From the NCBI RefSeq assembly GCF_900112815.1, contig NZ_FOND01000006.1, positions 66,216-130,215 of the forward strand: a stretch of 64,000 nucleotides of DNA, in the 5' to 3' direction. Below are positions 53,099 to 62,144 of this stretch, piece after piece. How positions within the stretch are numbered: position 1 is the first letter of the stretch; each line of letters begins with the position of its first letter. The DNA comes from Blastococcus tunisiensis (GTDB taxonomy: Bacteria; Actinomycetota; Actinomycetes; Mycobacteriales; Geodermatophilaceae). The notes beneath the pieces are model-generated. The model was not told the DNA's origin and did no database searches. It was given only the letters and a program-made list of their open reading frames with translations. Both the position numbers and the translations under genes were made by a program.

Positions 53099-53458
53099 TC
53101 AGCCGTCCCGGTCGCTCCGGTCCTCCAGTCCCGACCCCTCGACGGCAGCCTGGAGGTCGTCGCGCACGAGCGCGTCGCCGATCCGGGCGCGGTGTGCCGC
53201 CCGGCCGACCAGCTGGGCGAGCACGGGTGCCGTCGCGGCCTGGAACAGGACCACGAGCAACACCTTCAGGGCGTCCGCAGCCGTGCCGAGCAGTGCGGCG
53301 CCACCGCCCAGCAGGACCAGCCCCAGCACCTGGAGCTTCGTGGCGGCCTGCAGCCGGGACGCCACGTCGGGCAGCCGCAGCAGGCCCACCGCCGCCAGCA
53401 CGGCCAGCAGGCTCCCGGAGAGCAGCAGGACCGAGGCCGCGATCTCGACCGCGCTCAC
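53099..53458 (-). CDS. mnhG: Na+/H+ antiporter subunit G
   Basis: 119 residues from a GTG overlapping the mnhF stop. Three helices; AVGLLRLPDVASRLQAATKLQVLGLVLLGGG is the MrpG signature. Last gene of a complete seven-gene mrp operon. Confidence 0.92.
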   Translation of the reverse strand: MSAVEIAASVLLLSGSLLAVLAAVGLLRLPDVASRLQAATKLQVLGLVLLGGGAALLGTAADALKVLLVVLFQAATAPVLAQLVGRAAHRARIGDALVRDDLQAAVEGSGLEDRSDRDG

Positions 53459-53715
53459 CGGGGCTCCTCGACTCCGAACCGGAGCACCGACACCGTGCTG
53501 AGGAAACCCAGCAGGGCCAGGACCACCAGCAGGATCAGGTGGGCGCCGGCGTCCCGGGCCACCGCCTCCACGATGATCCCCCCGAGCAGCACCACGACGA
53601 GCAGGTCCAGCGCGACCAGGCGGTCGTGGGTGGTCGGTCCGCGCAGCAGCCGGATCAGGGTGAGCGCCGCGGCCACGAACAGCAGCGCGGCCGTGATCGT
53701 CAGCACGGCGGTCAT
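53455..53715 (-). CDS. mnhF: Na+/H+ antiporter subunit F
   Basis: 86 residues from an ATG overlapping the mnhE stop. Three helices with RLLRGPTTHDRLVALDLL, the conserved MrpF loop carrying the Asp important for antiport. Normal length for the family. Confidence 0.92.
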   Translation of the reverse strand: MTAVLTITAALLFVAAALTLIRLLRGPTTHDRLVALDLLVVVLLGGIIVEAVARDAGAHLILLVVLALLGFLSTVSVLRFGVEEPR

Positions 53716-54236
53716 CGCGGAACCTCCCGGCCGCCGGTGGCCGGATGGCCGGCTGCGGCGAGCACGTCGGCCACCGCCCTCTCGGCGTCGCGGCGAGCCG
53801 CCTGGACGTCCTCGTCGGACCGGACGTCGAGCACGTAGACGTAGAAGGTGTCGCGGTCGCGGTCGATGTCGACGACCAGCGTGCCGGGCACCAGGGACAG
53901 CCGGTTCGCGGCCAGGGCGACGGCCAGGTCCGACGCGGGGCCCGGGGCGGGCAGGCGCACCGCCACGACCGCCGACCGGGTCGCCCGGCCGCGGCGGAGC
54001 ACGGTCCAGGCCACCCCCGCGGTGGACCGCACGACGTCGACGACGAACCCGGCGAGGGCCCGCAGCATCGTCACCGGGCGCAACCGGGAGGTCAGCCGCA
54101 CGGCCGGCAGCCGGCTGGCGGCCAGGCACAGCGGGGCGACCACCACGCCCGACAGGAGGACCGCCGGCGTCAGGCTGCCCCACAGCAGCACCCAGACGAC
54201 GAACAGCCAGCCGGTCAGCAGCAGCCGGTCAATCAC
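53712..54236 (-). CDS. mnhE: Na+/H+ antiporter subunit E
   Basis: 174 residues from a GTG overlapping the mnhD stop. Two to three N-terminal helices and a soluble C-terminal domain with SLVPGTLVVDIDRDRDTFYVYVLDV, typical of MrpE. Structural subunit of the Mrp complex. Confidence 0.92.
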   Translation of the reverse strand: MIDRLLLTGWLFVVWVLLWGSLTPAVLLSGVVVAPLCLAASRLPAVRLTSRLRPVTMLRALAGFVVDVVRSTAGVAWTVLRRGRATRSAVVAVRLPAPGPASDLAVALAANRLSLVPGTLVVDIDRDRDTFYVYVLDVRSDEDVQAARRDAERAVADVLAAAGHPATGGREVPR

Positions 54237-55813
54237 GGGTTGCTCCCCTCGTCCAGCACCGCGGTGCGGTAACCCGCGCGGTCGGCCAGATCGGTGGCCG
54301 CCCGCTCGGCGAAGGCCGACAGCGGCCCGGCGCCCGCGGCGACGGCCAGTCCGCTGGACACCGCGAGGGCGGCCGCGACGGTCCGGAGCCGGCCGGCCCG
54401 CCGGACGGTCGTCGTCCGACGGTGCGGCTCCGCCTCGTCACCCTCGTGCGCGCCGTCCTCCTCCTGGCCGGCCGGTGCCCGCTGCGCGGGGGGCGGGCCC
54501 CAGAACACCGCCGCCCAGACCCGCCCCATGGCCGCGAGCGTGAGCAGGCTGGTCAGCAGCGCGATCCCGGCCACCGCGAGCACCTGCGCCGTCCCGTCGG
54601 CGACCGCGGCCTGCAGCAGCGCGAGCTTGCCCAGGAAGCCGGCCAGCGGCGGCATGCCGCTGATGCTCAGCGCCGGCACGAGGAACAGCGCGCCGAGGAC
54701 GGGAGCGGCCGTGGCCAGGCCGCCCAGCCGGGACAGCTCCGTGGTCGAGCGCCGCTGCTCGACGAGGCCGGCGACCAGGAACAGGGCCGCCTGGACGGTG
54801 ATGTGGTGGACGAAGTAGAGGATCGTCCCGGTGAGCCCGAGCACGGAGGACATCGCCAGGCCGAAGAGCATGAAGCCGATGTGCGAGACGAGCGTGAAGG
54901 ACAGGACCCGGTTGAGGTCGTGCTGGGCCAGCGCGCCGAGGATGCCGACGAGCATCGTGACCGCCGCGAGCACCAGCAGCAGCGTCCAGGGCTCCTCCCG
55001 CGGGAACAGCAGCGTCTGGGTGCGCACGATCGCGTAGACGGCCACCTTGGTGAGCAGCGCGGCGAAGACGGCGGTGATCGGGGCCGGTGCGGCCGGGTAG
55101 CTGTCGGGCAGCCACCAGTGCAGCGGCACCATCGCCGCCTTGATGCCCAGCACCGCGAGGAGCAGCAGCGCCAGGAAGTCGCGCAGGCCCGGGGACAGCT
55201 GCGGGACGAGCTCGCTGAGCTGGGCCAGGTTGACCGTGCCCGTGACGGCGTAGACCAGCCCGATCGTGGTGAGCAGCAGGATCGTGGCGGTCAGGCTGGA
55301 GCTGACGTAGATCATGCCGGCCCGCACCCGCTCGACGGTGGGCCCGAGGGTGGTCAGCACGTAGCTGGCCATGAGCATGACCTCGAACCCGACGAAGAGC
55401 GTGAAGAGGTCGCCGGTCAGGAGCACCAGGGCGATGCCGGCCACCAGCACCAGATAGGTCGGGTGGAAGACCGAGGGCACGTTCTCGATCCGTCGCTCGG
55501 CACTGCCCTGCCCGATCGCGTAGAGCAGCACCGCCAGGCACACCACCACGGCGACGACCAGCGCCAGCGCGGAGAACCGGTCGGCCACGAGGGTGATCCC
55601 CAGGGGCACCGGGTGCCCGCCGGCCTGCAGCACCTGCCGGCCGGAGGAGTCGACCAGGGACAGCAGGACGGCGGCGTCCACCAGGACGGCGGCCAGGACG
55701 GCCGTCCCCAGCACCCGCTGGGCGATCGGGAACGGGCTGAGCAGCAGCGACACCCCCGCCGCCAGCAGCGGCAGCACGACGGGGACGGAGAGCAGCAGGA
55801 CCGTCTGCATCAT
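54233..55813 (-). CDS. mnhD: Na+/H+ antiporter subunit D
   Basis: 526 residues, about 14 helices, homologous to NuoM/NuoN. Keeps TM5 Glu (LFVGFEVMLMASYVL) and the lysine in LGIKAAMVPLHWWLPDSYPAAPAPI. A second ATG lies immediately after the first. It forms one of the two ion paths of the Mrp complex. Confidence 0.94.
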   Translation of the reverse strand: MMQTVLLLSVPVVLPLLAAGVSLLLSPFPIAQRVLGTAVLAAVLVDAAVLLSLVDSSGRQVLQAGGHPVPLGITLVADRFSALALVVAVVVCLAVLLYAIGQGSAERRIENVPSVFHPTYLVLVAGIALVLLTGDLFTLFVGFEVMLMASYVLTTLGPTVERVRAGMIYVSSSLTATILLLTTIGLVYAVTGTVNLAQLSELVPQLSPGLRDFLALLLLAVLGIKAAMVPLHWWLPDSYPAAPAPITAVFAALLTKVAVYAIVRTQTLLFPREEPWTLLLVLAAVTMLVGILGALAQHDLNRVLSFTLVSHIGFMLFGLAMSSVLGLTGTILYFVHHITVQAALFLVAGLVEQRRSTTELSRLGGLATAAPVLGALFLVPALSISGMPPLAGFLGKLALLQAAVADGTAQVLAVAGIALLTSLLTLAAMGRVWAAVFWGPPPAQRAPAGQEEDGAHEGDEAEPHRRTTTVRRAGRLRTVAAALAVSSGLAVAAGAGPLSAFAERAATDLADRAGYRTAVLDEGSNP

Positions 55814-56193
55814 CTGCTCTCCTCCACCTGTCCGGTGTCCTCCCGGTCGGCGAGCGCGTCCTCGACCGCATCCGGCACGTCGTCGTCCCCCCGGAGGGTC
55901 ACGCTGCGGTCGGCGAGGGCCAGCAGCAGCGCGGTCACCGCCAGGGTGATGACCACGGCCGTGATCGCCATGGCCTGGGGCAGCGGATCGGCCGCCTCCG
56001 GGACGCCGGTCTCCCCCGCGACCGGGGCCGGGCCCGCCGGGCCGCCGGCGACGAGCAGCACGAGGTTGGCGGCGTGCCCGAGCAGCACGAACCCCAGCAC
56101 GATGCGCAGCAGGCTGCGCTGCAGCAGCAGGTAGCTCCCACCGGCGAACAACGCGCCGACGACGAGCGCCAGCGTCACGTTGGAGGCGTTCAC
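55810..56193 (-). CDS. mnhC: Na+/H+ antiporter subunit C
   Basis: 127 residues, homologous to NuoK; three helices (LALVVGALFAGGSYLLLQRSLLRIVLGFVLLGHAANLVLLVAG in pieces) with QAMAITAVVITLAVTALLLALA. Acidic C-terminal tail. GTG overlaps the mnhB stop. Confidence 0.92.
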   Translation of the reverse strand: MNASNVTLALVVGALFAGGSYLLLQRSLLRIVLGFVLLGHAANLVLLVAGGPAGPAPVAGETGVPEAADPLPQAMAITAVVITLAVTALLLALADRSVTLRGDDDVPDAVEDALADREDTGQVEESR

Positions 56194-56714
56194 ACGTCCT
56201 CCTCGGCGTCCTCGGCGGCGGGCTCGTCGGCGCCCAGGGTGCGGACGACGTCCAGGGTGAGCCCGACGATGATCAACGCGGTGCCGGTCTCGAACAGCAC
56301 GGACGACGGGATCTCCACGTGCCCGAGGACGCCGGCGTCGAACGCCCAGACCGCCCCGGCCAGCAGCTCGCCGGCGACCACGACCCCGGTGGCGGCGTAG
56401 CCGGCGACCAGGGTGAGGCCGGCGCCGAGCAGGACGCCCGGTGGCGCCGGCGAGGCCGCCCGCAGCTCGTGCGGGCCCCCGGCCAGCCGGCGCAGCACCA
56501 GGCCGAGTCCGGCCACCAGCCCGGCGGCGAATCCACCACCCGGGTGGTGCAGGCCCACGACGAGCAGGTACACCGCCACCACGAGGATGCTGGGGTGGGC
56601 CAGCCGGGTCAGCGCCTCCAGCAGGAGGGACCGGTCGTCGGGGTCCTGCCGCTCCGCGGCGGGCAGCAACCGGGACCGGGGCACGGCCTCTGGCCGCTGC
56701 GGTCGGGCGGTCAT
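56190..56714 (-). CDS. mnhB: Na+/H+ antiporter subunit B
   Basis: 174 residues; four helices with HHPGGGFAAGLVAGLGLVLRRLAGG and a late SSVLFETGTALIIVGLTLD, the MrpB/DUF4040-related signature. A soluble N-terminal arm of about 35 residues is longer than usual. ATG overlaps the mnhA stop. Confidence 0.92.
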   Translation of the reverse strand: MTARPQRPEAVPRSRLLPAAERQDPDDRSLLLEALTRLAHPSILVVAVYLLVVGLHHPGGGFAAGLVAGLGLVLRRLAGGPHELRAASPAPPGVLLGAGLTLVAGYAATGVVVAGELLAGAVWAFDAGVLGHVEIPSSVLFETGTALIIVGLTLDVVRTLGADEPAAEDAEEDV

Positions 56715-59062
56715 GTCCTCCCCGCTTCCCGGACGGCCTCCCGGTCGTCCGCTCCGCCGGTGCGGCCGTCCCGTGCGTCGCCCCGCGGGGTCCCGCGCAG
56801 CCGGCTGTTCACCAGGACCAGGCTCGCCACGCCCGTCGCGGCGACGGTCAGCACCGTCAGCTCGCCGAGCGTGTCCAGCGCCCGGAACTCGCTGATGATC
56901 ACGGCGACCACGTTCGGCCCGCCCTCCTCCGGCGCCGTCTCCAGGTAGCCGGCGGCGGACCGGGACGGCACGTGCCGTGCGCCGGCCACCAGCGTGGCCA
57001 GCGTGGCGAAGGCGCCGATCAGCGACGCGGCGACCAGCCGGGCGATCCGCAGCGGCTGCGGGGGCCGGCGGACCTCGGCCGGCATGCGGCGGATCACCAG
57101 GACGAAGACGAGCAGGGTGAGCGTCTCGACCAGGACCTGGGTCAGCGCCAGGTCGGGCGCGCCGTGGATCAGGAACAGCAGGCCGACGAGGTAGCCGACC
57201 GCCGAGAGCATGAGCACGGCGGTGATGCGGCGGTGGATGAGGACCACGCCCGCGACGGCGAGCAGCACGGCAGCACCCACCAGCGCCTGGGCCGGGGTGT
57301 CCCAGGCCCGGAGCCCGTCCGGCACCCCCACCCCGGCGAGCAGCACCCCACCGGGTGCGAGGGAGACCGTCAGCAGCACGGCCATGAGGTAGCCCGGGAG
57401 GGAGCCGACCTGGGTCCAGCGGGTGAGCGCGCCCGCCCCGGTGAGCACGCCGTGCGCCAGCCGGTCCTGGGCGCCGAGCGCCGTGGGCGTCGGGGGCAGC
57501 GCCGCGCGGGCGGCGTCCACCAAGTCACGCCAGACGTGCAGCGCCGCACCCAGCACGAGGGTGAGCAGGGACAGGAGGAGCGGCGGGCCGACGCCGTGCC
57601 AGAGCGCGAGGTGGAACCCGTGCTCGTCCGGGTAGGCCTCGGCGTACCCGCCGGCCAGCGCGTCGATGGCGGCGGGGACGAGGCCGGCGACCAGGCAGCC
57701 GAGGCCCAGCACGGCGGCCGGCGCCAGGAAGCCGGGTGCCGGCCGGTGCTCGAGGGGCTGCCCGACCCCCGGCCGGTCGGCGAAGGCACCCCACAGGAAC
57801 CGCAGCGTGTAGGCCGCGGTCAGGACCGAGCCCGCGACGATGCCGGCCAGCACCCAGCCGTGCCCGGGCCCCGGCTCGAGGAAGGCCTCGAAGGCCGTCT
57901 CCTTGCCGAGGTAGCCGATCGTCGGTGGCAGGCCGGCCATCGAGAGGCAGGCCAGCCCGGCGACCACGGCCAGACCCGGGGCCCGCCGGAGCAGCCCGCT
58001 GAGCTCGCGCAGGTCCCGGGTGCCCGCCTCGTGGTCGATGATGCCGACGACCAGGAACAGCGTGGACTTGAACAGCGCGTGCGCCAGCAGCATCGTGCCG
58101 CCGGCGAGGGCCGCGGTGCGGGTCCCGGCGCCGAGCAGGACGACGAGGAAGCCGAGCTGGGCGATCGTGCCGTAGGCCAGCAGCCGCTTCAGGTCGGTCT
58201 GCGCCAGGGCGCGCCACCCGCCGAGCAGCATCGTCGCCACCCCGACGGCGAGCACCAGCGGCCGCCACGGCAGCACCTCCGCCAGGGCCGGGGCGAGCCG
58301 CGCGATCAGGTAGATCCCGGCCTTCACCATCGCCGCGGCGTGCAGGTAGGCACTGACCGGGGTCGGCGCGATCATGGCTGCCGGCAGCCAGGGGTGGAAC
58401 GGGACCTGCGCGGACTTGGCCAGCGCCCCCACCAGGACCAGGACGGCGGCGACGCCGGCCTGCGTGCCGGTCGGTGGGTCGGCGAGGATCGCGGAGAGGC
58501 GGTAGCTGCCGACGGCGTCCCCGAGCAGCAGCAGCCCGAGCAGGAGCGCGAAGCCGGCACCGGTGGTCACCAGCAGGGCCCGCAGCGCGGCCGACCGGTG
58601 CTCCCCGTCGCGGCCCCCGTCGCCGATGAGCAGGAACGAGCAGACCGTGGTCAGCTCCCACGCGACGTAGAGGGCGAGCACGTCGTCGGCCAGGACGAGC
58701 AGCAGCATCGCCCCGGCGAAGAACACCAGGACACCCACCGTGCGGGCCAGCCCCTGCTCCCGGTCGGCGAAGTAGTGGATGCCGTACAGCAGGACGAGCG
58801 TGCCCACGCCGGTGACCACCAGGGCCAGCACCAGCGCCAGGGCGTCCAGGCGCAGCGGCAGCTCGAGACCCAGGGCCGGCGCCCACGCGACGCCGGCCTC
58901 CCGTGGTGTTCCCGCCAGCACGTCGGGCACCGCGACCAGCAGCCAGCCGAACGAGGCGGCGGGCGCGAGGGCGCCGACGGCCAGCGCGCGCGAACCCCAG
59001 CGCGGGACCAGCGCGGCCGCCAGCACGGCGGCGACCAGGTGGCCGAGGAGGAGCAGGTACAC
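56711..59062 (-). CDS. mnhA: Na+/H+ antiporter subunit A
   Basis: 783 residues from a GTG, about 20 helices. The NuoL-like part has TM5 Glu (LYVAWELTTVCSFLLIG), KSAQVPFHPWLPAAMIAPTPVSAYLHAA and LGKETAFEAFLEPG; the C-terminal part adds the MbhD/MbhE-like segments specific to MrpA (FLIHGAPDLALTQVLVETLTLLVFVLVIRR). First gene of the operon. The 218 bases upstream are non-coding; a short tandem of TCGGTCGGCT there is the only structure seen. Confidence 0.94.
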   Translation of the reverse strand: MYLLLLGHLVAAVLAAALVPRWGSRALAVGALAPAASFGWLLVAVPDVLAGTPREAGVAWAPALGLELPLRLDALALVLALVVTGVGTLVLLYGIHYFADREQGLARTVGVLVFFAGAMLLLVLADDVLALYVAWELTTVCSFLLIGDGGRDGEHRSAALRALLVTTGAGFALLLGLLLLGDAVGSYRLSAILADPPTGTQAGVAAVLVLVGALAKSAQVPFHPWLPAAMIAPTPVSAYLHAAAMVKAGIYLIARLAPALAEVLPWRPLVLAVGVATMLLGGWRALAQTDLKRLLAYGTIAQLGFLVVLLGAGTRTAALAGGTMLLAHALFKSTLFLVVGIIDHEAGTRDLRELSGLLRRAPGLAVVAGLACLSMAGLPPTIGYLGKETAFEAFLEPGPGHGWVLAGIVAGSVLTAAYTLRFLWGAFADRPGVGQPLEHRPAPGFLAPAAVLGLGCLVAGLVPAAIDALAGGYAEAYPDEHGFHLALWHGVGPPLLLSLLTLVLGAALHVWRDLVDAARAALPPTPTALGAQDRLAHGVLTGAGALTRWTQVGSLPGYLMAVLLTVSLAPGGVLLAGVGVPDGLRAWDTPAQALVGAAVLLAVAGVVLIHRRITAVLMLSAVGYLVGLLFLIHGAPDLALTQVLVETLTLLVFVLVIRRMPAEVRRPPQPLRIARLVAASLIGAFATLATLVAGARHVPSRSAAGYLETAPEEGGPNVVAVIISEFRALDTLGELTVLTVAATGVASLVLVNSRLRGTPRGDARDGRTGGADDREAVREAGRT

Positions 59063-59280
59063 CGGTCAGGAGACGGGGTCGGCGACTCGGTCGGCTCGGT
59101 CGGCTCGCTCCACGCCGGTCCCCTCTCGTCGCTGTGCGGTCCCGGGGCGGATGCCCGGTGCGCGACCCGCCCACACACGCGGGGAACGGCTCGACCCGAG
59201 GTCCACGCTGCAGGGGCGCCGAGGCACTGGGCGGAGCCACGACCGGGAGACACCATCGGACCGGCCCGGCCCTGCTGACC

Positions 59281-60105
59281 TCAGCCCAGGAGCGGGCGGA
59301 GGTTCTCCACCCACACGTCCCAGCCGACCCGGGCGATCAGCGCGGTGACGACGACGAGGAACACCACCCGGATGAAGCGGCTGCCCCGGGCGGTCGCCGC
59401 CCGGGAGCCCAGGTAGCCGCCCAGCATGTTCGCCGCGCCGAGCATCAGCCCCAGCCCCCAGAGGACGGCGCCGTAGGGGGCGAAGAAGAGCAGCGCGCCC
59501 ACGTTGGTCGCGACGTTGACGATCTTGGCCTTGGCGCTGGCGTTGAGGAAGTCGTAGCCGAGCAACGACACCATCGCGAATACGAGGAACGAGCCGGTGC
59601 CCGGGCCGAGGATGCCGTCGTAGAAGCCGATGGCGGCAGCCAGGGCGGCGGCGACGCCGTGGTGGCGGCGTCCGGCGTGGCGCAGGGCGGTCACCTCGCC
59701 GAGCGAGGGCCGCAGCACGGTGAACACCGCGATCGCGATCAGCGCGACGACGATGACCGGTTTGAACACGCTGGCCGGCAGGGCTGCCGCGACCGAGGCG
59801 CCCGCGAAGCTGCTGCCCAGCGCCACGGCCGCCATGGGCAACGCGGTCCGCAGGTCGGGGTGGACGCGGCGGTAGTAGGTGACGGCGCTGGTCGTGGTGC
59901 CGAAGATCGAGGCCAGCTTGTTCGTCGCCAGGGCCTGGACCGGGCTCATCCCCGGGACGAGCAGCAACGCCGGCAGCTGCAGCAGACCGCCGCCTCCGAC
60001 CACGGCGTCGATCCAGCCGGCCGCGAGGGCAGCGACCAGCACGAGCAGCAGCACGCCGGGGGTCAGCCCCTCGGGGAGCAGGTCGGCCGGGAAGGCATCG
60101 GTCAT
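59281..60105 (-). CDS. TSUP/TauE-SafE family permease
   Basis: 274 residues from ATG 60105 with GGAG upstream; longer readings to 60225 are not supported. Eight membrane helices with the family motif AGWIDAVVGGGGLLQLPALLL and FYDGILGPGTGSFLVFAMV, an internal repeat of the first half. Members export sulphite or organosulphonates or import related anions. Substrate not decidable. Confidence 0.92.
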   Translation of the reverse strand: MTDAFPADLLPEGLTPGVLLLVLVAALAAGWIDAVVGGGGLLQLPALLLVPGMSPVQALATNKLASIFGTTTSAVTYYRRVHPDLRTALPMAAVALGSSFAGASVAAALPASVFKPVIVVALIAIAVFTVLRPSLGEVTALRHAGRRHHGVAAALAAAIGFYDGILGPGTGSFLVFAMVSLLGYDFLNASAKAKIVNVATNVGALLFFAPYGAVLWGLGLMLGAANMLGGYLGSRAATARGSRFIRVVFLVVVTALIARVGWDVWVENLRPLLG

Positions 60106-60244
60106 CCCGGCTCCGACCTCCTGTTCCCGGACCGCGCCCCGGGCCCTCGGCGGACCGGCGTCTCCCCGGAGAGTCTCCGTCACGGGAACGGTCGCCGGCC
60201 GGTGCCGCGGGTGAGAGATCGGCAACTCCCGGCGCCCGCGCCGG

Positions 60245-61288
60245 CTACGACGCGCCGCCGGCCGCCTCCCGCTGCCGGGTGGTGCTGATCCAGTCGTCGA
60301 CCGTCTCCCACCAGTGGTAGAGCCAGTCGACCTGCGCGGCCTCCTCGCGCGGGACCTGGTCGGCCGGGACGAACCACCAGCGCAGGTGCAGGGTCTTGTC
60401 CATCGGCAGCTCCCGCCACAGGTCCCGGACCGTGCTCAGGTGCTCCAGGCCGGTGTGCGCGACGAAGACGACGTCGGCGTGCGGGGCGGCCCGCAGGGCC
60501 GCGGCGACGCCGGCCGGACGGGGCGGCAGGACGTGCCGCATGGCCTCGGCCCGCCGGGCCGCCGACGCCAGCGACCGGTCGCGCAGCCGCTGGATGGCCC
60601 GGAACCGGCGGTGCGGCGTGAAGTTCGCGCCCTCGGGGAAGACGAGCAGCGCGTCCTCCTCGCCGAGGTCCCGGGCCAGGTCGGCGATCGCCGCGGTCGA
60701 GCCGGCCCCCGCCGGAGGACCGGCCGGCACGAAGTGGTTGGGCAGCCGGTTGAGGTAGACGTCGATCAGCGGGTCCAGCTGCAGCACGTCCTTGAGCACG
60801 ATCCGCGGCCGGCGCAGGTGGTCGCGGTCCATGAGGGTGTGCACGAGCAGGAACGAGTCCCCGGGACCGGCGTGGCGGGAGAGCACGAGCATGGCGTTGG
60901 TCGAACCGGGCACCCCGTCGTCGAGCGGGGACCACGACGTCCCGTCGGTGACCAGGTCGAGGGCGAACACCCGCCGGGCGGCGCGCATCGCCGCGGCCAG
61001 GAGGAGGCGCAGCACGGTGTAGTGCGCGGTCCGCGACCACGGGGCGTCCAGCCGCCGGCCGAACCCGGCGAGCACCCACAGCGCCGCCGCGGCCAGCAGG
61101 CCGGCGACCTCGAGCGCGAGGTACACGAGCGCGAAGCCCAGCAGCCGCAGCGCCCGCCAGCGGCCCGGCAGGACCACCGACACGATCGCCGCCAGCGGCA
61201 CGAGCACGGGCAGCAGCAGGACCGCCGTCAGCAGCGCTGCGACGAGCAGCGGGCCGGCGACCCGGCGGACCCGGCGCGGGGGCAGCAC
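60245..61288 (-). CDS. PlsC-type acyltransferase
   Basis: 347 residues from GTG 61288, one base after the patatin stop. Two N-terminal membrane helices, then the glycerolipid acyltransferase motif H139-AGPG-D144 (LSRHAGPGDSF) and the second block LLVFPEGANFTPHR. It may transfer an acyl chain to lysophospholipid. The context, with patatin and phospholipase D in one operon, suggests phospholipid remodelling. Confidence 0.87.
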   Translation of the reverse strand: MLPPRRVRRVAGPLLVAALLTAVLLLPVLVPLAAIVSVVLPGRWRALRLLGFALVYLALEVAGLLAAAALWVLAGFGRRLDAPWSRTAHYTVLRLLLAAAMRAARRVFALDLVTDGTSWSPLDDGVPGSTNAMLVLSRHAGPGDSFLLVHTLMDRDHLRRPRIVLKDVLQLDPLIDVYLNRLPNHFVPAGPPAGAGSTAAIADLARDLGEEDALLVFPEGANFTPHRRFRAIQRLRDRSLASAARRAEAMRHVLPPRPAGVAAALRAAPHADVVFVAHTGLEHLSTVRDLWRELPMDKTLHLRWWFVPADQVPREEAAQVDWLYHWWETVDDWISTTRQREAAGGAS

Positions 61289-61289
61289 C

Positions 61290-62144
61290 TCAGGACCCGT
61301 GGTTCCCCGGCGTGCCGAGCCGGTCCAGTCGGGCGCCGGCCGCGGCGTGCGCCCGGTCGATGCGGTCGGCGACGCGGGAGAAGTCGCGGTACCGCAGGTT
61401 GGCCGTGCCGGGCGGCGTGTCGTCCCCCGCGGGCAGGACGTGCACGGTCACCCCCGGTGGGAGCGCGGCCAGGTCGGCGGCGAAGCGGTGGCGGCGGGCG
61501 ATCTCGAAGGTGACCGTGGCGACCTCCCAGGGCCGGGTCGGCGGCTGAAGCGGACGGTCGACCCGGCCGACGTGCAGCACGTAGACGGTGTCGGCGCCCA
61601 GCGCCACCGCCCGGCCGACCGGGATGCTGTGCACCAGGCCCCCGTCGACGTAGTGCTCGCCCTCGATCTGCACCGGCGGCAGCAGCCCCGGGACGGCGGA
61701 GGAGGCCAGCACCGCGTCGACCAGCGGCCCCTCGGTGAACCAGCGCTCGGCGGAGCGCTCGATGCTGGCCGCCACGCACTGGAAGGGCACCTCCAGCTCG
61801 GCGAAGGTGGCCACCGGCAGGTGTGCCTCGAGCAGCTGCCGCAGCGGTTCCGGGTGGTGCACGTGGGTGCGCGTCCGCAGCAGGGTGCCCAGCCGGCCCA
61901 GCACGGAGCCGGCGAGGACCTGCCGGGAGGCGAGCTCCTGCCACACGGCGCGCAGCCGCTCGACGGCGGCCGGCCCGGGATCGGCGGCGACGAACGCGCC
62001 GTTGATGGCACCGACCGACGTCCCGACGATCAGGTCCGGTCGGACGCCGCGGTCGAACAGGGCCTGCAGCATGCCGACCTCGGCCGCCCCGAGCACTCCC
62101 CCGCCGCCGAGGACGAACGCCGTGCCGGCCCGCCCGGTGGTCAG
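61290..62144 (-). CDS. Patatin-like phospholipase
   Basis: About 284 residues. Oxyanion loop VLGGGGVLGA, nucleophile elbow GTSVGA (S43) and catalytic Asp in DGGLVHS (D167). The start is unusual: the best fit is CTG at 62144, overlapping the phospholipase D stop (CTGA) and giving a normal patatin N-terminus; the nearest conventional start, GTG 62204, lies inside the upstream gene and adds 20 poorly conserved residues. Cleaves acyl chains from lipids. No signal peptide. Confidence 0.88.
   Translation of the reverse strand: MTTGRAGTAFVLGGGGVLGAAEVGMLQALFDRGVRPDLIVGTSVGAINGAFVAADPGPAAVERLRAVWQELASRQVLAGSVLGRLGTLLRTRTHVHHPEPLRQLLEAHLPVATFAELEVPFQCVAASIERSAERWFTEGPLVDAVLASSAVPGLLPPVQIEGEHYVDGGLVHSIPVGRAVALGADTVYVLHVGRVDRPLQPPTRPWEVATVTFEIARRHRFAADLAALPPGVTVHVLPAGDDTPPGTANLRYRDFSRVADRIDRAHAAAGARLDRLGTPGNHGS

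Noticed and set aside
59063-59280. Short tandem TCGGTCGGCT repeat upstream of mnhA as regulatory element
   Set aside because: Only two copies and low complexity; no palindromic structure or conserved motif seen.
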